From a virus, in IMG/VR virus record IMGVR_UViG_3300025133_000227, positions 1-43,506 of that record: 43,506 bases of DNA, one strand, 5' to 3'. Below, one piece after another: positions 1 through 9,159 of this stretch. Within the stretch, counting starts at the first letter, position 1, and every line of letters begins with the position of its first letter. The notes beneath the pieces were generated by a model. That model made no database searches. It saw nothing but the letters and a program-made list of their open reading frames with translations, and had not been told where the DNA came from. The translations under genes and the position numbers were made by a program.

Positions 1-391
1 ATTTAGAGACATAAATCTCTCCTTGAGCTATTCTTGAGTAACTTGTACTATCTTTTTCTACCATTTCCCAAAATCCATCAAAATCATCATCTAAAAGCTC
101 TGTCCATTGGGCATATAAAAAAAGTTTAACCGTATAGACTGTGCCTGTATCATCAGAAAGAAGCCTTCCTATAGTTGCTTGGTTTGCTTCAGTCACTTCA
201 GTCCTATACGGGCTCCCAGAAGTACCATCCCCAAGTGTACTACCTCCAAAATCAGTAGCTCCTGTAAAATCTTTAGAAATTGTTACCATATAACTTTTAT
301 TCGCAGTCTCAGAGTCAAGAGTCACAGTCATTTCATAATCTGCGCCTTGTAATATCTCTATATTAGCAAACGTTTTTGTCGTTTCAGGCAT
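1..391 (-). CDS. Partial virion structural protein (3' end cut by window edge)
   Basis: This leftward reading frame starts at an ATG at 389-391 and runs off the left edge with 130 codons and no stop. It is the next gene after the 79-aa gene in the leftward structural operon, with an 8-bp gap. The product is rich in Thr, Ser, Asp and Gly, and has several WTELLDDDFDG-like aromatic/acidic stretches. It has no signal peptide and no membrane segment. I do not recognise a family. Position and composition suggest a tail or head-tail protein. The leftward fragment at the right window edge (43308-43506) could be its C-terminus if the genome is circular. Confidence 0.75.
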   Translation of the reverse strand, partial: MPETTKTFANIEILQGADYEMTVTLDSETANKSYMVTISKDFTGATDFGGSTLGDGTSGSPYRTEVTEANQATIGRLLSDDTGTVYTVKLFLYAQWTELLDDDFDGFWEMVEKDSTSYSRIAQGEIYVSK

Positions 392-399
392 TTACTTCC

Positions 400-639
400 C
401 TAATATAAAAATACTAGATTTGCTGAATCAGCTTGTGTAGCACATATTGGATAAATATGCCCTGCTAACATACCAGTAAAAGTAATTTCTACCCCAGCCA
501 CATATATCTGATGAGCTGCAGCTGTTTTAGCATACACCGCTCTACATGGGTCGTAAGCAGTATCTGCTGAAATTTCTACCGCCTTTATATAAGGCGCAGT
601 ACTTTCATCTACTGTGTAGTCTTGTAATCCTTTAGCCAT
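400..639 (-). CDS. Small structural-operon protein, 79 aa
   Basis: A complete 79-aa frame beginning MAKGLQDYTVDES, with a good AAGGAG site just upstream of its ATG. It lies 10 bp downstream of the 168-aa gene and 8 bp upstream of the next leftward gene, so it is part of the same transcript. The sequence is mostly beta-prone (ITFTGMLAGHIYPI) with no charged tail, membrane span or catalytic motif. Small single-domain beta proteins at this place in phage late operons are often decoration or connector proteins, but nothing here proves that. Function unknown. Confidence 0.75.
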   Translation of the reverse strand: MAKGLQDYTVDESTAPYIKAVEISADTAYDPCRAVYAKTAAAHQIYVAGVEITFTGMLAGHIYPICATQADSANLVFLY

Positions 640-649
640 TTCTTTCTCC

Positions 650-1156
650 TTATCTTAATTCTGCGTATTCGACTGCAACAGCTTCACCAGTAGCATCGTC
701 AGTTAAAATCCAATCACCAGCTCCAGGTGTAGGTAAAAATATTCCTTGACCTGATTCTAGTACTGCTATTGCAATATCTGCGTTACCTGCACCTGCGTCA
801 CTACCATCGCTACCAGCGTTAAATTCAGTATGCGTAACTCTTCTTGAAATTGTAACTTTTGTAGTCGTTTCAGATGTCGTGCTTAAACCACTATCATATT
901 TAAATCCAGTATGCTTAATCCATAGTCCATCAGTGCCAGCTACTGTCGCAATTGTATTTGAACTTGTTCTACTTTGCTTATGACCTGCAGCATTGCTACT
1001 CCAAGTTGGAGCTGTGCCTGTCCAAACCGAATCTGATTTTGAAGCAGAAAGACTTCTCCCTATATCAGCCTCTATTGCTTCATGCACAATACCTTCAAAA
1101 ACAGTATTTGTTTGTATTGGTGTTACGCTAACTGCGTAATCTATTCTTCCTGCCAT
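650..1156 (-). CDS. Hypothetical phage structural protein, 168 aa
   Basis: A 168-aa product rich in Ala, Gly, Ser and Thr with alternating beta-type sequence, as is common for small virion or tail proteins. It starts at ATG 1154-1156 and lies between the 157-aa and 79-aa genes with gaps of about 10 bp. The C-terminal third (AVLESGQGIFLPTPG onward) reads as a compact beta domain. There are no Cys pairs, signal peptide or membrane segment. The position downstream of portal, capsid and connector-like genes suggests a tail or head-completion role. The family is not recognised. Confidence 0.75.
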   Translation of the reverse strand: MAGRIDYAVSVTPIQTNTVFEGIVHEAIEADIGRSLSASKSDSVWTGTAPTWSSNAAGHKQSRTSSNTIATVAGTDGLWIKHTGFKYDSGLSTTSETTTKVTISRRVTHTEFNAGSDGSDAGAGNADIAIAVLESGQGIFLPTPGAGDWILTDDATGEAVAVEYAELR

Positions 1157-1167
1157 AATATATCCTT

Positions 1168-1641
1168 TTATTTAACTGCACTAAAACTAGATTGAGCTAT
1201 ATAAATCTTATTTTTATTGCTTTCATTCTTAGAAACCTTCTTGTGAAAATTTCTCATGTAATATTCTTTCTTTTCTAAATCGCCATCTCTTTCAGCAACC
1301 ATAGCTCTTAAGTAATCAACAATAGCTAAAGAGAGAACTCTATTTAAATTTAAATGACTTAACTCTGTAGGTGAAGTTACTTCAGTTAAGCTTGCATATG
1401 CAGTACTTTCAGGGTCTTGAACTACAAAAGGCTTTACAAGAGCAGTATATTCTACTCTTAAACCATTTGCTATTGTTTCATCTGGGTACGAAACGCCACT
1501 TGTAGTTGAACTACTTGGGATAACCATTTTATAACCATCCAAAGTAGCTATTTCTCCATCTAGCCGAGATGTTATTCTATACACTTCAAGAACTTTTCCT
1601 TGATGATAATACGCAAATGATTTATTAGCTTGATAACTCAT
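1168..1641 (-). CDS. Hypothetical head-tail or tail protein, 157 aa
   Basis: A complete 157-aa frame. The N-terminal half is beta-rich. The C-terminal half contains a helical stretch (about residues 95-140) with many charged residues ending in YYMRNFHKKVSKNES. A beta domain followed by a helical tail occurs in head-completion and tail-terminator proteins, but I cannot assign the fold from sequence. Its ATG overlaps the stop of the 92-aa gene by one base, so the two are probably translationally coupled. Confidence 0.75.
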   Translation of the reverse strand: MSYQANKSFAYYHQGKVLEVYRITSRLDGEIATLDGYKMVIPSSSTTSGVSYPDETIANGLRVEYTALVKPFVVQDPESTAYASLTEVTSPTELSHLNLNRVLSLAIVDYLRAMVAERDGDLEKKEYYMRNFHKKVSKNESNKNKIYIAQSSFSAVK

Positions 1642-1919
1642 TATGGATTTGTATCCTCTACTACATTAGGTCTAGAAGTAATTCTTTTAATTCTTTTATA
1701 TTTATTATCATCTGAGGTGTCTAGTATGCTAATACTTTTAAGAGAAATCATATCAGTAGGTAAATAATAATCTCTAGTGCCTTCTGTTAATGCTTGTTTT
1801 TCAACTTTAGTCACAATATCTGTAGATGATTGAATTTGAGTAATTGCATCTTTTATAAATGCAATAGCAAGAGATGTATCTCTGGTATTAGCTCTTTCCA
1901 TTATTTCCAAAATAGTCAT
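1641..1919 (-). CDS. Hypothetical connector-like protein, 92 aa
   Basis: A 92-aa protein with a helical N-terminus (MTILEIMERANTRD, then FIKDAITQIQSS) and a beta-rich second half containing REYY-like and PTDMISLKSISILD segments. Its ATG overlaps the TAA of the 686-aa gene (TAATG), and its own stop touches the next gene, so it is tightly coupled on both sides. Helix-then-beta proteins of about 90-200 aa next to capsid genes are often head-tail adaptors. That is only a positional inference here. Confidence 0.7.
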   Translation of the reverse strand: MTILEIMERANTRDTSLAIAFIKDAITQIQSSTDIVTKVEKQALTEGTRDYYLPTDMISLKSISILDTSDDNKYKRIKRITSRPNVVEDTNP

Positions 1920-3979
1920 TATGTCGATGCCCCTTGTTCTTTACGTTGACTTGATTGTTGTGGCTCAGGAGCAGTTATAGAACCAGTAATTGCACTTAAT
2001 TCGTTAACAGCTCGTTGATAATACATCCCACTAGTTTGTATTGATTGTTGACTTTTTGAAGTATAGACTTGAGCAGCTTGTAATTTAGTCGTTGCTTCTT
2101 GTAAGTATTTATTAGCATCTGCTAATTCAGCTTGAAACTTTTGATTCCTAGCCCCAACAATTTGACCATAATTTTGCATATCCAAAGTAAATTGCTGAAC
2201 TTGTTTTTCCATATCTTTACTAGCCTTACCTATTTCAGCTTCATATTTTGAAATCTCACTAGAAATTCTTTGTCCTTCTTTTTGGACTTCTGCTTGATAT
2301 ACTTGCACATCTAAAGTAAAAGTTTGAATTGATTTACTTAAACTTGCTTGATACCTAGCAATCTCAGAATCAACTCTAGTTTTCTCTTTTGAAAGCTGAG
2401 CATTATAAATAGATACATCAACACCTGTCCTTTGTGCCTCTTTTTGTATCTCTGCTTGATAAGCAGCAACATCTGCTTGATATTTTGAAATGGATTTTGA
2501 AACTTCTCTTTCATATTTAGCTAAAGAAGAACTCATTCTTCCTGATTCCTTTTGAACCTCAGCACTATATTTTGTTATATCAGATTTTATTCTTGAATCT
2601 TCTTTTGACACAGCTGCATTATGCTTGTCTAACTTAGATTTTATTCTATTTGCTTCTTTTTGAACCTCTGATGAATATTTAGATATATCATTTTGATATA
2701 TACTCATTCTCTCACCTAATTTAGCAGAAAAAGCTTCTAATTTAGTTTTTTCCTTTTGAATAGCAGCCCCAGCTCTTTGCAATTCTATATTTGCAACTCC
2801 AACTGTTGAGTTAACCATTTCAGAATCTTCATCAGCCAACCATCCTTCGGCAGTTGTTGTATAAGCCCCACCACTAGCGTCATCAATTAATTTTTCTGCT
2901 TTTGTTAATGCATCTGTAATAGAAGTATTATCTAAAGAATGAACTCCTTCAGTTGGCTTAGTAACTGTAGTCGGAGATGAAAAATCAGATGGCAATGCTT
3001 CAGCCAATGAAAAACTACTAGGAAGAGAGCTTGAAATAGAAAAATCTGAAGGAAGAGGACTAATTATTCCATCGAAAGATGGTAAAGAAGAAGATATACT
3101 AAATGTTGTAGGCAACGCAGCGGATACAGCAATATCCGATGGAAGACTATCACTAAAACTAAAAGTTGGTAATGCCCTAGAAAGAACTATAGATGATGGC
3201 AATGAACCTGATATACTAAAAGTTAATGTACCACTTGGCTCAGAAGGTAAAATTATTGATGGAATATTACTTTTATAATTGTTAATTATTGTAGTAACAA
3301 TTGCATCTATTTGAGTTTTACATAAATCTCTATAAACAGAAGATAATCTAAAATGGTCAAGAGAAGCAGCATAAAATAATACTATATTCTCATATTCTGT
3401 CAATATCCAACTATCTGTATTCTCATCAATAATAGGAGGAGCAGAATAAACTATTACTCCTTTATCACCTGCTTTAGCCGCTATATTTTCAGAGATTCCA
3501 CCTAAAGGAGTATATGTTTGCTGACTGTCAGTGGCATTATAATCAGGGTCAGGCTTTATATATATTTTACCACTTAATTTATAAAATTTTGGAAACATCT
3601 TAGTTGCACTAAGCAAACTAGATGATTCGTCAAATATATGAATGTTTTTATCAGGAGATTCAGCCGCTACTCTCTTTTTCCCTCTATAATAATCAGTTGT
3701 TACAGAATTTAATGTTACAGACGTAGTTGTAGCTCCATCGTAACGGTAAACTGCTAATATTTTATCATATGCAATAGCAGAACCTTGACCTAAAGACTCA
3801 TAGTTATTAGTATCCACAGAATCCCAACCATTTACTTCAGTCTCGGACGCAATTGTCCATAAAAATTTTTCTGGTAAAGCCGATAGTAAAAACTTTGAAC
3901 CAGCGTTAATATATGGAACTAAATATCTAGACTTACTATCGTTCCCAGTAATATTATTTACTTTTTCCCAAATCTTCAT
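1919..3979 (-). CDS. Modular virion protein: adaptor-like head, SLPS repeats, long coiled coil (686 aa)
   Basis: Three regions are visible. Residues 1 to about 240 form a globular domain with a helical start (MKIWEKVNNITGND) and a beta-rich middle, resembling the connector-like proteins nearby. Residues about 245-340 hold a run of short repeats built on SLPS/ALPS followed by hydrophobic and Phe/Ser residues (such as SISSSLPS and LAEALPSDFS). Residues about 395-645 form a long coiled coil with degenerate repeats on the theme Y-x-A-E-V-Q-K-E and KY-x-x-E-V-x-K. The C-terminus is Gln/Ser rich. The layout suggests a fibrous tail or connector-associated protein that oligomerises through the coil. 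Enzymatic motifs are absent. Confidence 0.8.
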   Translation of the reverse strand: MKIWEKVNNITGNDSKSRYLVPYINAGSKFLLSALPEKFLWTIASETEVNGWDSVDTNNYESLGQGSAIAYDKILAVYRYDGATTTSVTLNSVTTDYYRGKKRVAAESPDKNIHIFDESSSLLSATKMFPKFYKLSGKIYIKPDPDYNATDSQQTYTPLGGISENIAAKAGDKGVIVYSAPPIIDENTDSWILTEYENIVLFYAASLDHFRLSSVYRDLCKTQIDAIVTTIINNYKSNIPSIILPSEPSGTLTFSISGSLPSSIVLSRALPTFSFSDSLPSDIAVSAALPTTFSISSSLPSFDGIISPLPSDFSISSSLPSSFSLAEALPSDFSSPTTVTKPTEGVHSLDNTSITDALTKAEKLIDDASGGAYTTTAEGWLADEDSEMVNSTVGVANIELQRAGAAIQKEKTKLEAFSAKLGERMSIYQNDISKYSSEVQKEANRIKSKLDKHNAAVSKEDSRIKSDITKYSAEVQKESGRMSSSLAKYEREVSKSISKYQADVAAYQAEIQKEAQRTGVDVSIYNAQLSKEKTRVDSEIARYQASLSKSIQTFTLDVQVYQAEVQKEGQRISSEISKYEAEIGKASKDMEKQVQQFTLDMQNYGQIVGARNQKFQAELADANKYLQEATTKLQAAQVYTSKSQQSIQTSGMYYQRAVNELSAITGSITAPEPQQSSQRKEQGAST

Positions 3980-3998
3980 TTAATACCTTATAATCTGC

Positions 3999-4017
3999 GG
4001 GGGGAATAAATCCCCCC
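3999..4017 (-). terminator. G6/C6 intergenic hairpin, weak terminator or mRNA processing/stability element
   Basis: In the 57-bp gap after the 146-aa gene there is a perfect 6-bp GGGGGG/CCCCCC stem with a 7-nt AT-only loop. No T-run follows on either strand, so it is not a canonical intrinsic terminator. It lies just downstream of the capsid and decoration genes. A stability or attenuation element that keeps capsid mRNA abundant relative to downstream genes would fit. Such hairpins are known behind capsid genes in other phages. Confidence 0.5.
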
Positions 4018-4036
4018 ACATTAATGATTATTTGTG

Positions 4037-4477
4037 TTATGCAGTTACTATTTCAACTACGTCAGAACTAAGAGCTGCACCGTTTTCAACGTACCATACT
4101 TCTATGTCACATTTACCTGCGGTTGCAGCTGCAGTAGCTACAATACTATCAAAAGTATCATCAGCCGCTAAAACATAAGCACCTTTATCTGATGGGGATA
4201 AAACCACACCAACAGTTACGCTTCCTTTAGCAGTTGCTGCTATTAATTGAGATGAACCTGTAAAGCCAAGTGAAAACGTTGCACTACCACCTGAAGTCAT
4301 AGCTTCAGTTACAGTAGCAGAAACACCAAGAATGACATCTCCTTTACTGAATGTATGTATTGCGTCAGTTCCTACAGCTTGAGCACCAAAGTCAAGTCTC
4401 ATTTTCTTTACTTTAACACGAGAAACATCCGATACTAGACCGTCTGCTTTGTTTTGTCCGTACATTGGATTAGCCAT
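4037..4477 (-). CDS. Probable capsid decoration or stabilising protein, 146 aa
   Basis: A 146-aa, Ala/Thr/Ser/Val-rich, almost all-beta protein that follows the major capsid gene by 15 bp. After a short polar N-terminus (MANPMYGQNKADG) it contains repeated V-x-V and A-x-V strands, including KGDVILGVSATVTEAMTSG and a KCDIEVWYVENG strand near the C-terminus. The small beta-sandwich appearance and the position right behind the coat gene are typical of phage head decoration or head-fibre proteins. No sequence family is recognised. It has a good AAGGAG site and is followed by the G6/C6 hairpin. Confidence 0.7.
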   Translation of the reverse strand: MANPMYGQNKADGLVSDVSRVKVKKMRLDFGAQAVGTDAIHTFSKGDVILGVSATVTEAMTSGGSATFSLGFTGSSQLIAATAKGSVTVGVVLSPSDKGAYVLAADDTFDSIVATAAATAGKCDIEVWYVENGAALSSDVVEIVTA

Positions 4478-4492
4478 TATTCATTACTCCTT

Positions 4493-5971
4493 TTAAGTAG
4501 TCCAGATAGCATGGGCTTCGGGCATATGAATTTCCAAGCCAGCTTCTGTTTGGATTAAGTCGACTCTACGGTCAACGCCACTATTTTCAAGAGTTTGAAC
4601 ACCAACATAAACTGATGTATCACGATTTTGTCCATTACCAACTAGAGGTCGGTAAGCACAATATCTCATATTGACACCAAGTAAGCCAATGTTAGTTCCG
4701 TCAAGGTGAATATTTCTAGCAACTTGCATATCTCCATAAGGAGTGGAAATTGTTGAAATATCAACACCAAAGACTTTACGTTTCCCAATCATTGACATAT
4801 CAGCACGAGCTAGTGAGTTTCCACCACCAGAAACGCTTTGAGTTGCACCGTCAACGTAAGGCTGAACTTGACCAAGATTGTTAGCAAAGTAACCACTTAA
4901 CTTATGTAACCAGTTGTAAACAGCTGTGCTACAAAAGAAAACAGTTGCATTTGCATTGTTATATCTAGGGTCTAGGAAAGCACTCATGTCATCAAGAAAA
5001 TCATCTTGTGATTTTGTTGCGACTGCTAGAGAGAATTGATTACCAAATCCACTAATGTAGTTAATAACACCATCAGTATACCAAGCAGAGTCTGCCGTAC
5101 TTGCTGTGCCATTAAACAATAAAGATTGCTCAATATCGTATTTGTGTTCAATCAGTTTCTCTTTCCATACTCTTGCCCATTCGCTAGAATCATACTTCAG
5201 AACAGTTGCTCTTGCAGTATTATCCATAGCCATTGAAGTTTTCCAAATCTGAGTATTTCCATATCCAGTTTTGAAAGGTTGGTCTTTCCATGTTTCAGGA
5301 TAACCACTACCTTGCGAGTGAGCAGTACCAATAACGTAAGAACGTTTTACTGCTAGGGCTTCTTGAGATTGATTACCAATACCTGAATCTTCACTATGCT
5401 TATAAGTAATGTGAAGAGATGATGGTGTTCTGATTACTGCACCAGTTAATACTACCATATTAGCTACAGCTGCATCTTCTACTGCGTCTACTCTGAAAAC
5501 ATAGTAATCAGTAGCAGCTTCAGCGCCAATTGCACCTGCTCCTGTTGGTATCTTAACTAATTGACCAGGTACGAAAAAACTAGGTTTTGTACCAGATGCA
5601 CCAATTGCGATAGCCGTTGCTCCATACACAGAGCCTCTGTTGCCTGCGATTTCATAATCGCCTGCCATTGTTACTTTTGTGGTAGCTGCCGTCATTGCAC
5701 CGTCTTGTGCGGGGGCACTACCATCAGAACTTCCTCCGTAGCTATAAGCATAACGCTTATGGAAGGAAGGTCGTCTCTCAGTAAATTTAAACTGAGGGTC
5801 GTCACATGGTTTCTTAGACAGTTTTGAAACTAAACGGAAGAATGGGTCTTGGGCTATTGCCAGCTCAGAAACCCTACTTCCGAAGTTATATTTCCGTCTA
5901 AGGTCACCAGTCGAAAGACTACTATTATCATCAGCAACACCTAAGTTGCCCAGATTAAATAAATCAGCCAT
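4493..5971 (-). CDS. Major capsid protein, 492 aa
   Basis: This is probably the coat protein that assembles the icosahedral head. The evidence is its place directly after a scaffold-type gene and the portal, its length (492 aa), and its N-terminal region. There, an LRRKYNFGSRVSELAI segment followed by AQDPFFRLVSKLSKKP is a pattern I associate with capsid proteins of podovirus-like phages from environmental genomes. The rest alternates helix and strand with many Ala, Gly and Asn, compatible with an HK97-like fold carrying insertions. The start ATG has AGGAG about 8 bp upstream. No maturation protease is recognised nearby. Confidence 0.85.
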   Translation of the reverse strand: MADLFNLGNLGVADDNSSLSTGDLRRKYNFGSRVSELAIAQDPFFRLVSKLSKKPCDDPQFKFTERRPSFHKRYAYSYGGSSDGSAPAQDGAMTAATTKVTMAGDYEIAGNRGSVYGATAIAIGASGTKPSFFVPGQLVKIPTGAGAIGAEAATDYYVFRVDAVEDAAVANMVVLTGAVIRTPSSLHITYKHSEDSGIGNQSQEALAVKRSYVIGTAHSQGSGYPETWKDQPFKTGYGNTQIWKTSMAMDNTARATVLKYDSSEWARVWKEKLIEHKYDIEQSLLFNGTASTADSAWYTDGVINYISGFGNQFSLAVATKSQDDFLDDMSAFLDPRYNNANATVFFCSTAVYNWLHKLSGYFANNLGQVQPYVDGATQSVSGGGNSLARADMSMIGKRKVFGVDISTISTPYGDMQVARNIHLDGTNIGLLGVNMRYCAYRPLVGNGQNRDTSVYVGVQTLENSGVDRRVDLIQTEAGLEIHMPEAHAIWTT

Positions 5972-6033
5972 TTGACTTGCTCCTATTCTATTTAGGGTTT
6001 AGCAGATGGCTAATAGTCTAATTCATTTAGCTA

Positions 6034-6897
6034 TTAACCAAATGCGTGTTCTAGTTCCTTGTCAACCCCTAGTATAGAATCGAAAATTTGAGCATCTTCT
6101 GAAGTCTCTACTTTTGTAGAACCTTTAGTCGCAAGTGATTTTGGTCGTTGTTGAGTCTCTTGAACTTTACGAACGGCATTTCCACTAGCAGATTTGGCGA
6201 TGTTTTCTTCTCTTAAACCTCTGTTCTTCAGATAGTATATATCATCCAAAGATAATGATTGATTTTCTGCAAATGTTTTAAAGTCATTCCATTCAGAATC
6301 ATTCATATCATGCTTAGATTTAAAATCTGATAACTGTCTTTCAAGAGTAAACTCTTTCTTTTGTTTATCAAGTTCATTATTAAGCTTTCTTTGAACAACT
6401 CCATCAATAGTAGCATTTAACACTTTTGCTGAATCACTATCAGGATTACCAACTGCTTCATCGGGGTCAAAAATAAAATCTTCACCAAGATTCATTTTCT
6501 CAACCATACTTTGTGGGGCTTGACCACCACCGTCAAAATAGCCTTTCACATGAGAGACTAAATTGGGGTCTTTACGCATTTCATCAAGTATAGGTAAGTA
6601 TGGTTCGAGTTCAGACAAACGTCGGTTAAGACGTTTACCCTCTGCACTAGAATCTGAATACCTTTTTTTGAGAGTCTCGATGTCCTCTTGCTGAGCTTCG
6701 CCAGTTAGTTCTTCTACTTCTTGTGTGTTATCACCTTGAGTTTCTGAGGCTGTTGAAGTTTCATTTTCAATATTGTCTACAATTGCACCATTGACTTCTT
6801 GCTCTAATTGACCAAAAAAGTCATCTTGTGCATCATCTGAAATAAAACTTTCGGGGGCAGAATTTACTTCTGCGTTGCCTACTTGTGCTTCTTCCAT
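6034..6897 (-). CDS. Scaffold protein, 287 aa
   Basis: A 287-aa, highly charged, helix-rich protein between portal and capsid genes, the usual place for the internal scaffold that guides procapsid assembly. It has an acidic N-terminus (about residues 1-80, many Glu, Gln and Asp), a helical middle with the heptad-like stretch KKRYSDSSAEGKRLNRRLSE, and a basic patch near residues 230-260 (KSASGNAVRKVQETQQRPKS). A basic C-terminal region is common in scaffolds and contacts the coat protein. No protease motif is visible, so cleavage of the scaffold cannot be inferred. Confidence 0.75.
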   Translation of the reverse strand: MEEAQVGNAEVNSAPESFISDDAQDDFFGQLEQEVNGAIVDNIENETSTASETQGDNTQEVEELTGEAQQEDIETLKKRYSDSSAEGKRLNRRLSELEPYLPILDEMRKDPNLVSHVKGYFDGGGQAPQSMVEKMNLGEDFIFDPDEAVGNPDSDSAKVLNATIDGVVQRKLNNELDKQKKEFTLERQLSDFKSKHDMNDSEWNDFKTFAENQSLSLDDIYYLKNRGLREENIAKSASGNAVRKVQETQQRPKSLATKGSTKVETSEDAQIFDSILGVDKELEHAFG

Positions 6898-6927
6898 TTA
6901 TATAGCCTTTATTTTAATTTGTTGAAT

Positions 6928-9138
6928 TTACTTTTTTTCTTTGCTATCTTGCAAATTCTTTTTTCTATCTTCATCTAAAACTTTTCTGTAATATTTTTGT
7001 TGAGCTTTTGTCTCCATCATATCTCTGTCTACCTCTTTAGAGCCTGTCTCAATATTATGTCTAATACCTGCTTGTACTAATTGTCTGCTTAGAGTCTCTA
7101 TTGTTCCATCTTTATCTTTTACAGCTTCATCTAATTGCTCTACTTGTTTTTGCAACTGAGCAACCATAGATTTTCTTTCAATTATATTTTCTTTCCCTCT
7201 TACATCTGTCTCAGCTAACATAGCAATATCATCAATAAGACCAGCTTGATACCATCTAAAATACTCTTCAATTAATGCCCATCTATTTACTGGCATAGAA
7301 GCACCAGCTACAATTCTAATATCAAACCTTGAACTTGCATAATCAGACCACTTATTTATTTCTTCCCCATAATCATTATAAATAGGGATATTAATTCTTG
7401 TTTCTTTTTCAACATAATCACCGCCAGCATTAGGTTGAACTATTCTAAATACTTTATCAACAGTATAATGAGTTTGTGCAATTTCTTTGAATGCGATTCC
7501 AACTTGCTCCAAAGCAGGTTCTAAAATAGAACCCATCCATGCTTTAATTCTCCTTGTTCCAAATTCATCATTAGCTAAAAGACCTCTATATGTATCTGGC
7601 TGCTGTGTAGTAAAACCCATCATAGAACTTGGTATCCCAGCAATATATTCCATATCGGACTTACCTTGCTCTGTAATAGTATAAAAAGCATTATTAATAG
7701 CGGCAGGTAAAATTGGAGTTGGTGGAGTAAATCCTTGTCTATATTTCAATAAAGCACCTGGAGCAGATGAGTATTGTTCCCACTCGTCTTCAGGAACAGA
7801 GCCCTCTTCATACATCCATCTAAGATTTGAAGCCAAATTTGCATTATGAATCATTACTTGATGAGCTTTATTAATCTCTTGTTGTTTGCCAATCATTGGA
7901 GATACAGCTGACATAGGATAAGGAGTTCCTGTATATAAATAAGGAACAGGTATGATTGGATATTCACGAATAGGTAATATATATTCGTATAATGTTATGT
8001 CCGAACCTAACGTACAAGTAATCTTAACTCTTGTCTCAAAATACTCTGATTCATTTACAATAGAAGCACTTATTTCTTCGTCTTGAATTAAAATTTCATA
8101 CTCTTCTTTACTTACTACCTTTTCTTCAACCTTATTTAATCTCTCTTGAGTAGCATATTCAATTTCAGCTCTTTTTTGTTGTATACCGTCTCTTAGTGAG
8201 TCTTGTGCTTTTTTAATTTCTAATTCAGCTCTATCTCGTATTATTTCTCCAGCATTTAAGGCATTCTGAATCTGTATTATTTTTTCTTTGGTAGCAACAG
8301 CTATCTCATCTTCAAATTGCTTTAGCTTTTTATTAGCTACCATTTTTATATTATCTATATCTTCTTTAGTCGGATATACTTTAACGCTTAGATTGTAATA
8401 TGGAACACGAATTTTTTCATAACACTCATGATATGGGATTAAATCATCCTTATCGCCCTCAGGAGAAACAGTAGTTATAATATCTTCAGGTATAATTGCA
8501 CTAGACTCTCCTCTATCTGCTTGAGAATAAGCATCGATTGAACCCTGCTCACTGGCTTTATTTACTTTTCTAATATCCTCAGGAAACATTGATTTTAACT
8601 GTTCTCTCGCTAAAACTTTTCTAATAATGATAAAAGAAGCATCTCTGTAAAGAAAATCACGGCTCATTGGGTCTGGGAAGACATCAAAAGGGTCTATTTT
8701 CTTAAAAACAACATCCCCTTTACCATTATCTAAATCTTGGTCAATATCTATAAAGAAATATCCCATCCCCTTAGTAAGTGAATCTAATATTACATTCCCA
8801 TAAACTGCTTTACCATTTGATAAACTCCAGCAATATTCAGATATGTCGCTATGGACTTGTGCTATATTTGTATCGCTTCCCTCAACCGCCACAGCTTTCC
8901 ACTTTGGGTTATTTGCTGTAACAAAATATTTCATTGTTTCTATAATAGGTGTTATTCTATTAATCTCAAAAGTAGGCATCCCTGATTCTTTCAATGAATC
9001 CTTTTCTTCTTCAGTCAATTGTTCATTAAGATAAAAATCATACCCTTTTTGACTTTCTGATTGCCATTTTATTCTCTCTTGAGAATTGGCAGTACTCCAC
9101 ATTTGATATATTCGTTCAGATTTTTTAGTTCTAGCCAT
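6928..9138 (-). CDS. Portal protein, 736 aa
   Basis: The dodecameric portal at the DNA-entry vertex. Support comes from its position between TerL and scaffold, its length near that of P22-type portals, and the wing/stem-like region with DMEYIAGIPSSMMGFTT followed by YRGLLANDEFGTRRIKAWM. Residues about 265-360 form a charged coiled-coil insertion (KKLKQFEDEIAVATKEKI and following), longer than in most portals. A second coil near residues 650-690 (MVAQLQKQVEQLDEAVKD) resembles a barrel helix at the C-terminus. The ATG follows AAAGG. It is separated from TerL by 21 bp. Confidence 0.88.
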   Translation of the reverse strand: MARTKKSERIYQMWSTANSQERIKWQSESQKGYDFYLNEQLTEEEKDSLKESGMPTFEINRITPIIETMKYFVTANNPKWKAVAVEGSDTNIAQVHSDISEYCWSLSNGKAVYGNVILDSLTKGMGYFFIDIDQDLDNGKGDVVFKKIDPFDVFPDPMSRDFLYRDASFIIIRKVLAREQLKSMFPEDIRKVNKASEQGSIDAYSQADRGESSAIIPEDIITTVSPEGDKDDLIPYHECYEKIRVPYYNLSVKVYPTKEDIDNIKMVANKKLKQFEDEIAVATKEKIIQIQNALNAGEIIRDRAELEIKKAQDSLRDGIQQKRAEIEYATQERLNKVEEKVVSKEEYEILIQDEEISASIVNESEYFETRVKITCTLGSDITLYEYILPIREYPIIPVPYLYTGTPYPMSAVSPMIGKQQEINKAHQVMIHNANLASNLRWMYEEGSVPEDEWEQYSSAPGALLKYRQGFTPPTPILPAAINNAFYTITEQGKSDMEYIAGIPSSMMGFTTQQPDTYRGLLANDEFGTRRIKAWMGSILEPALEQVGIAFKEIAQTHYTVDKVFRIVQPNAGGDYVEKETRINIPIYNDYGEEINKWSDYASSRFDIRIVAGASMPVNRWALIEEYFRWYQAGLIDDIAMLAETDVRGKENIIERKSMVAQLQKQVEQLDEAVKDKDGTIETLSRQLVQAGIRHNIETGSKEVDRDMMETKAQQKYYRKVLDEDRKKNLQDSKEKK

Positions 9139-9159
9139 ATGTACCTTTACCTGATGTCA

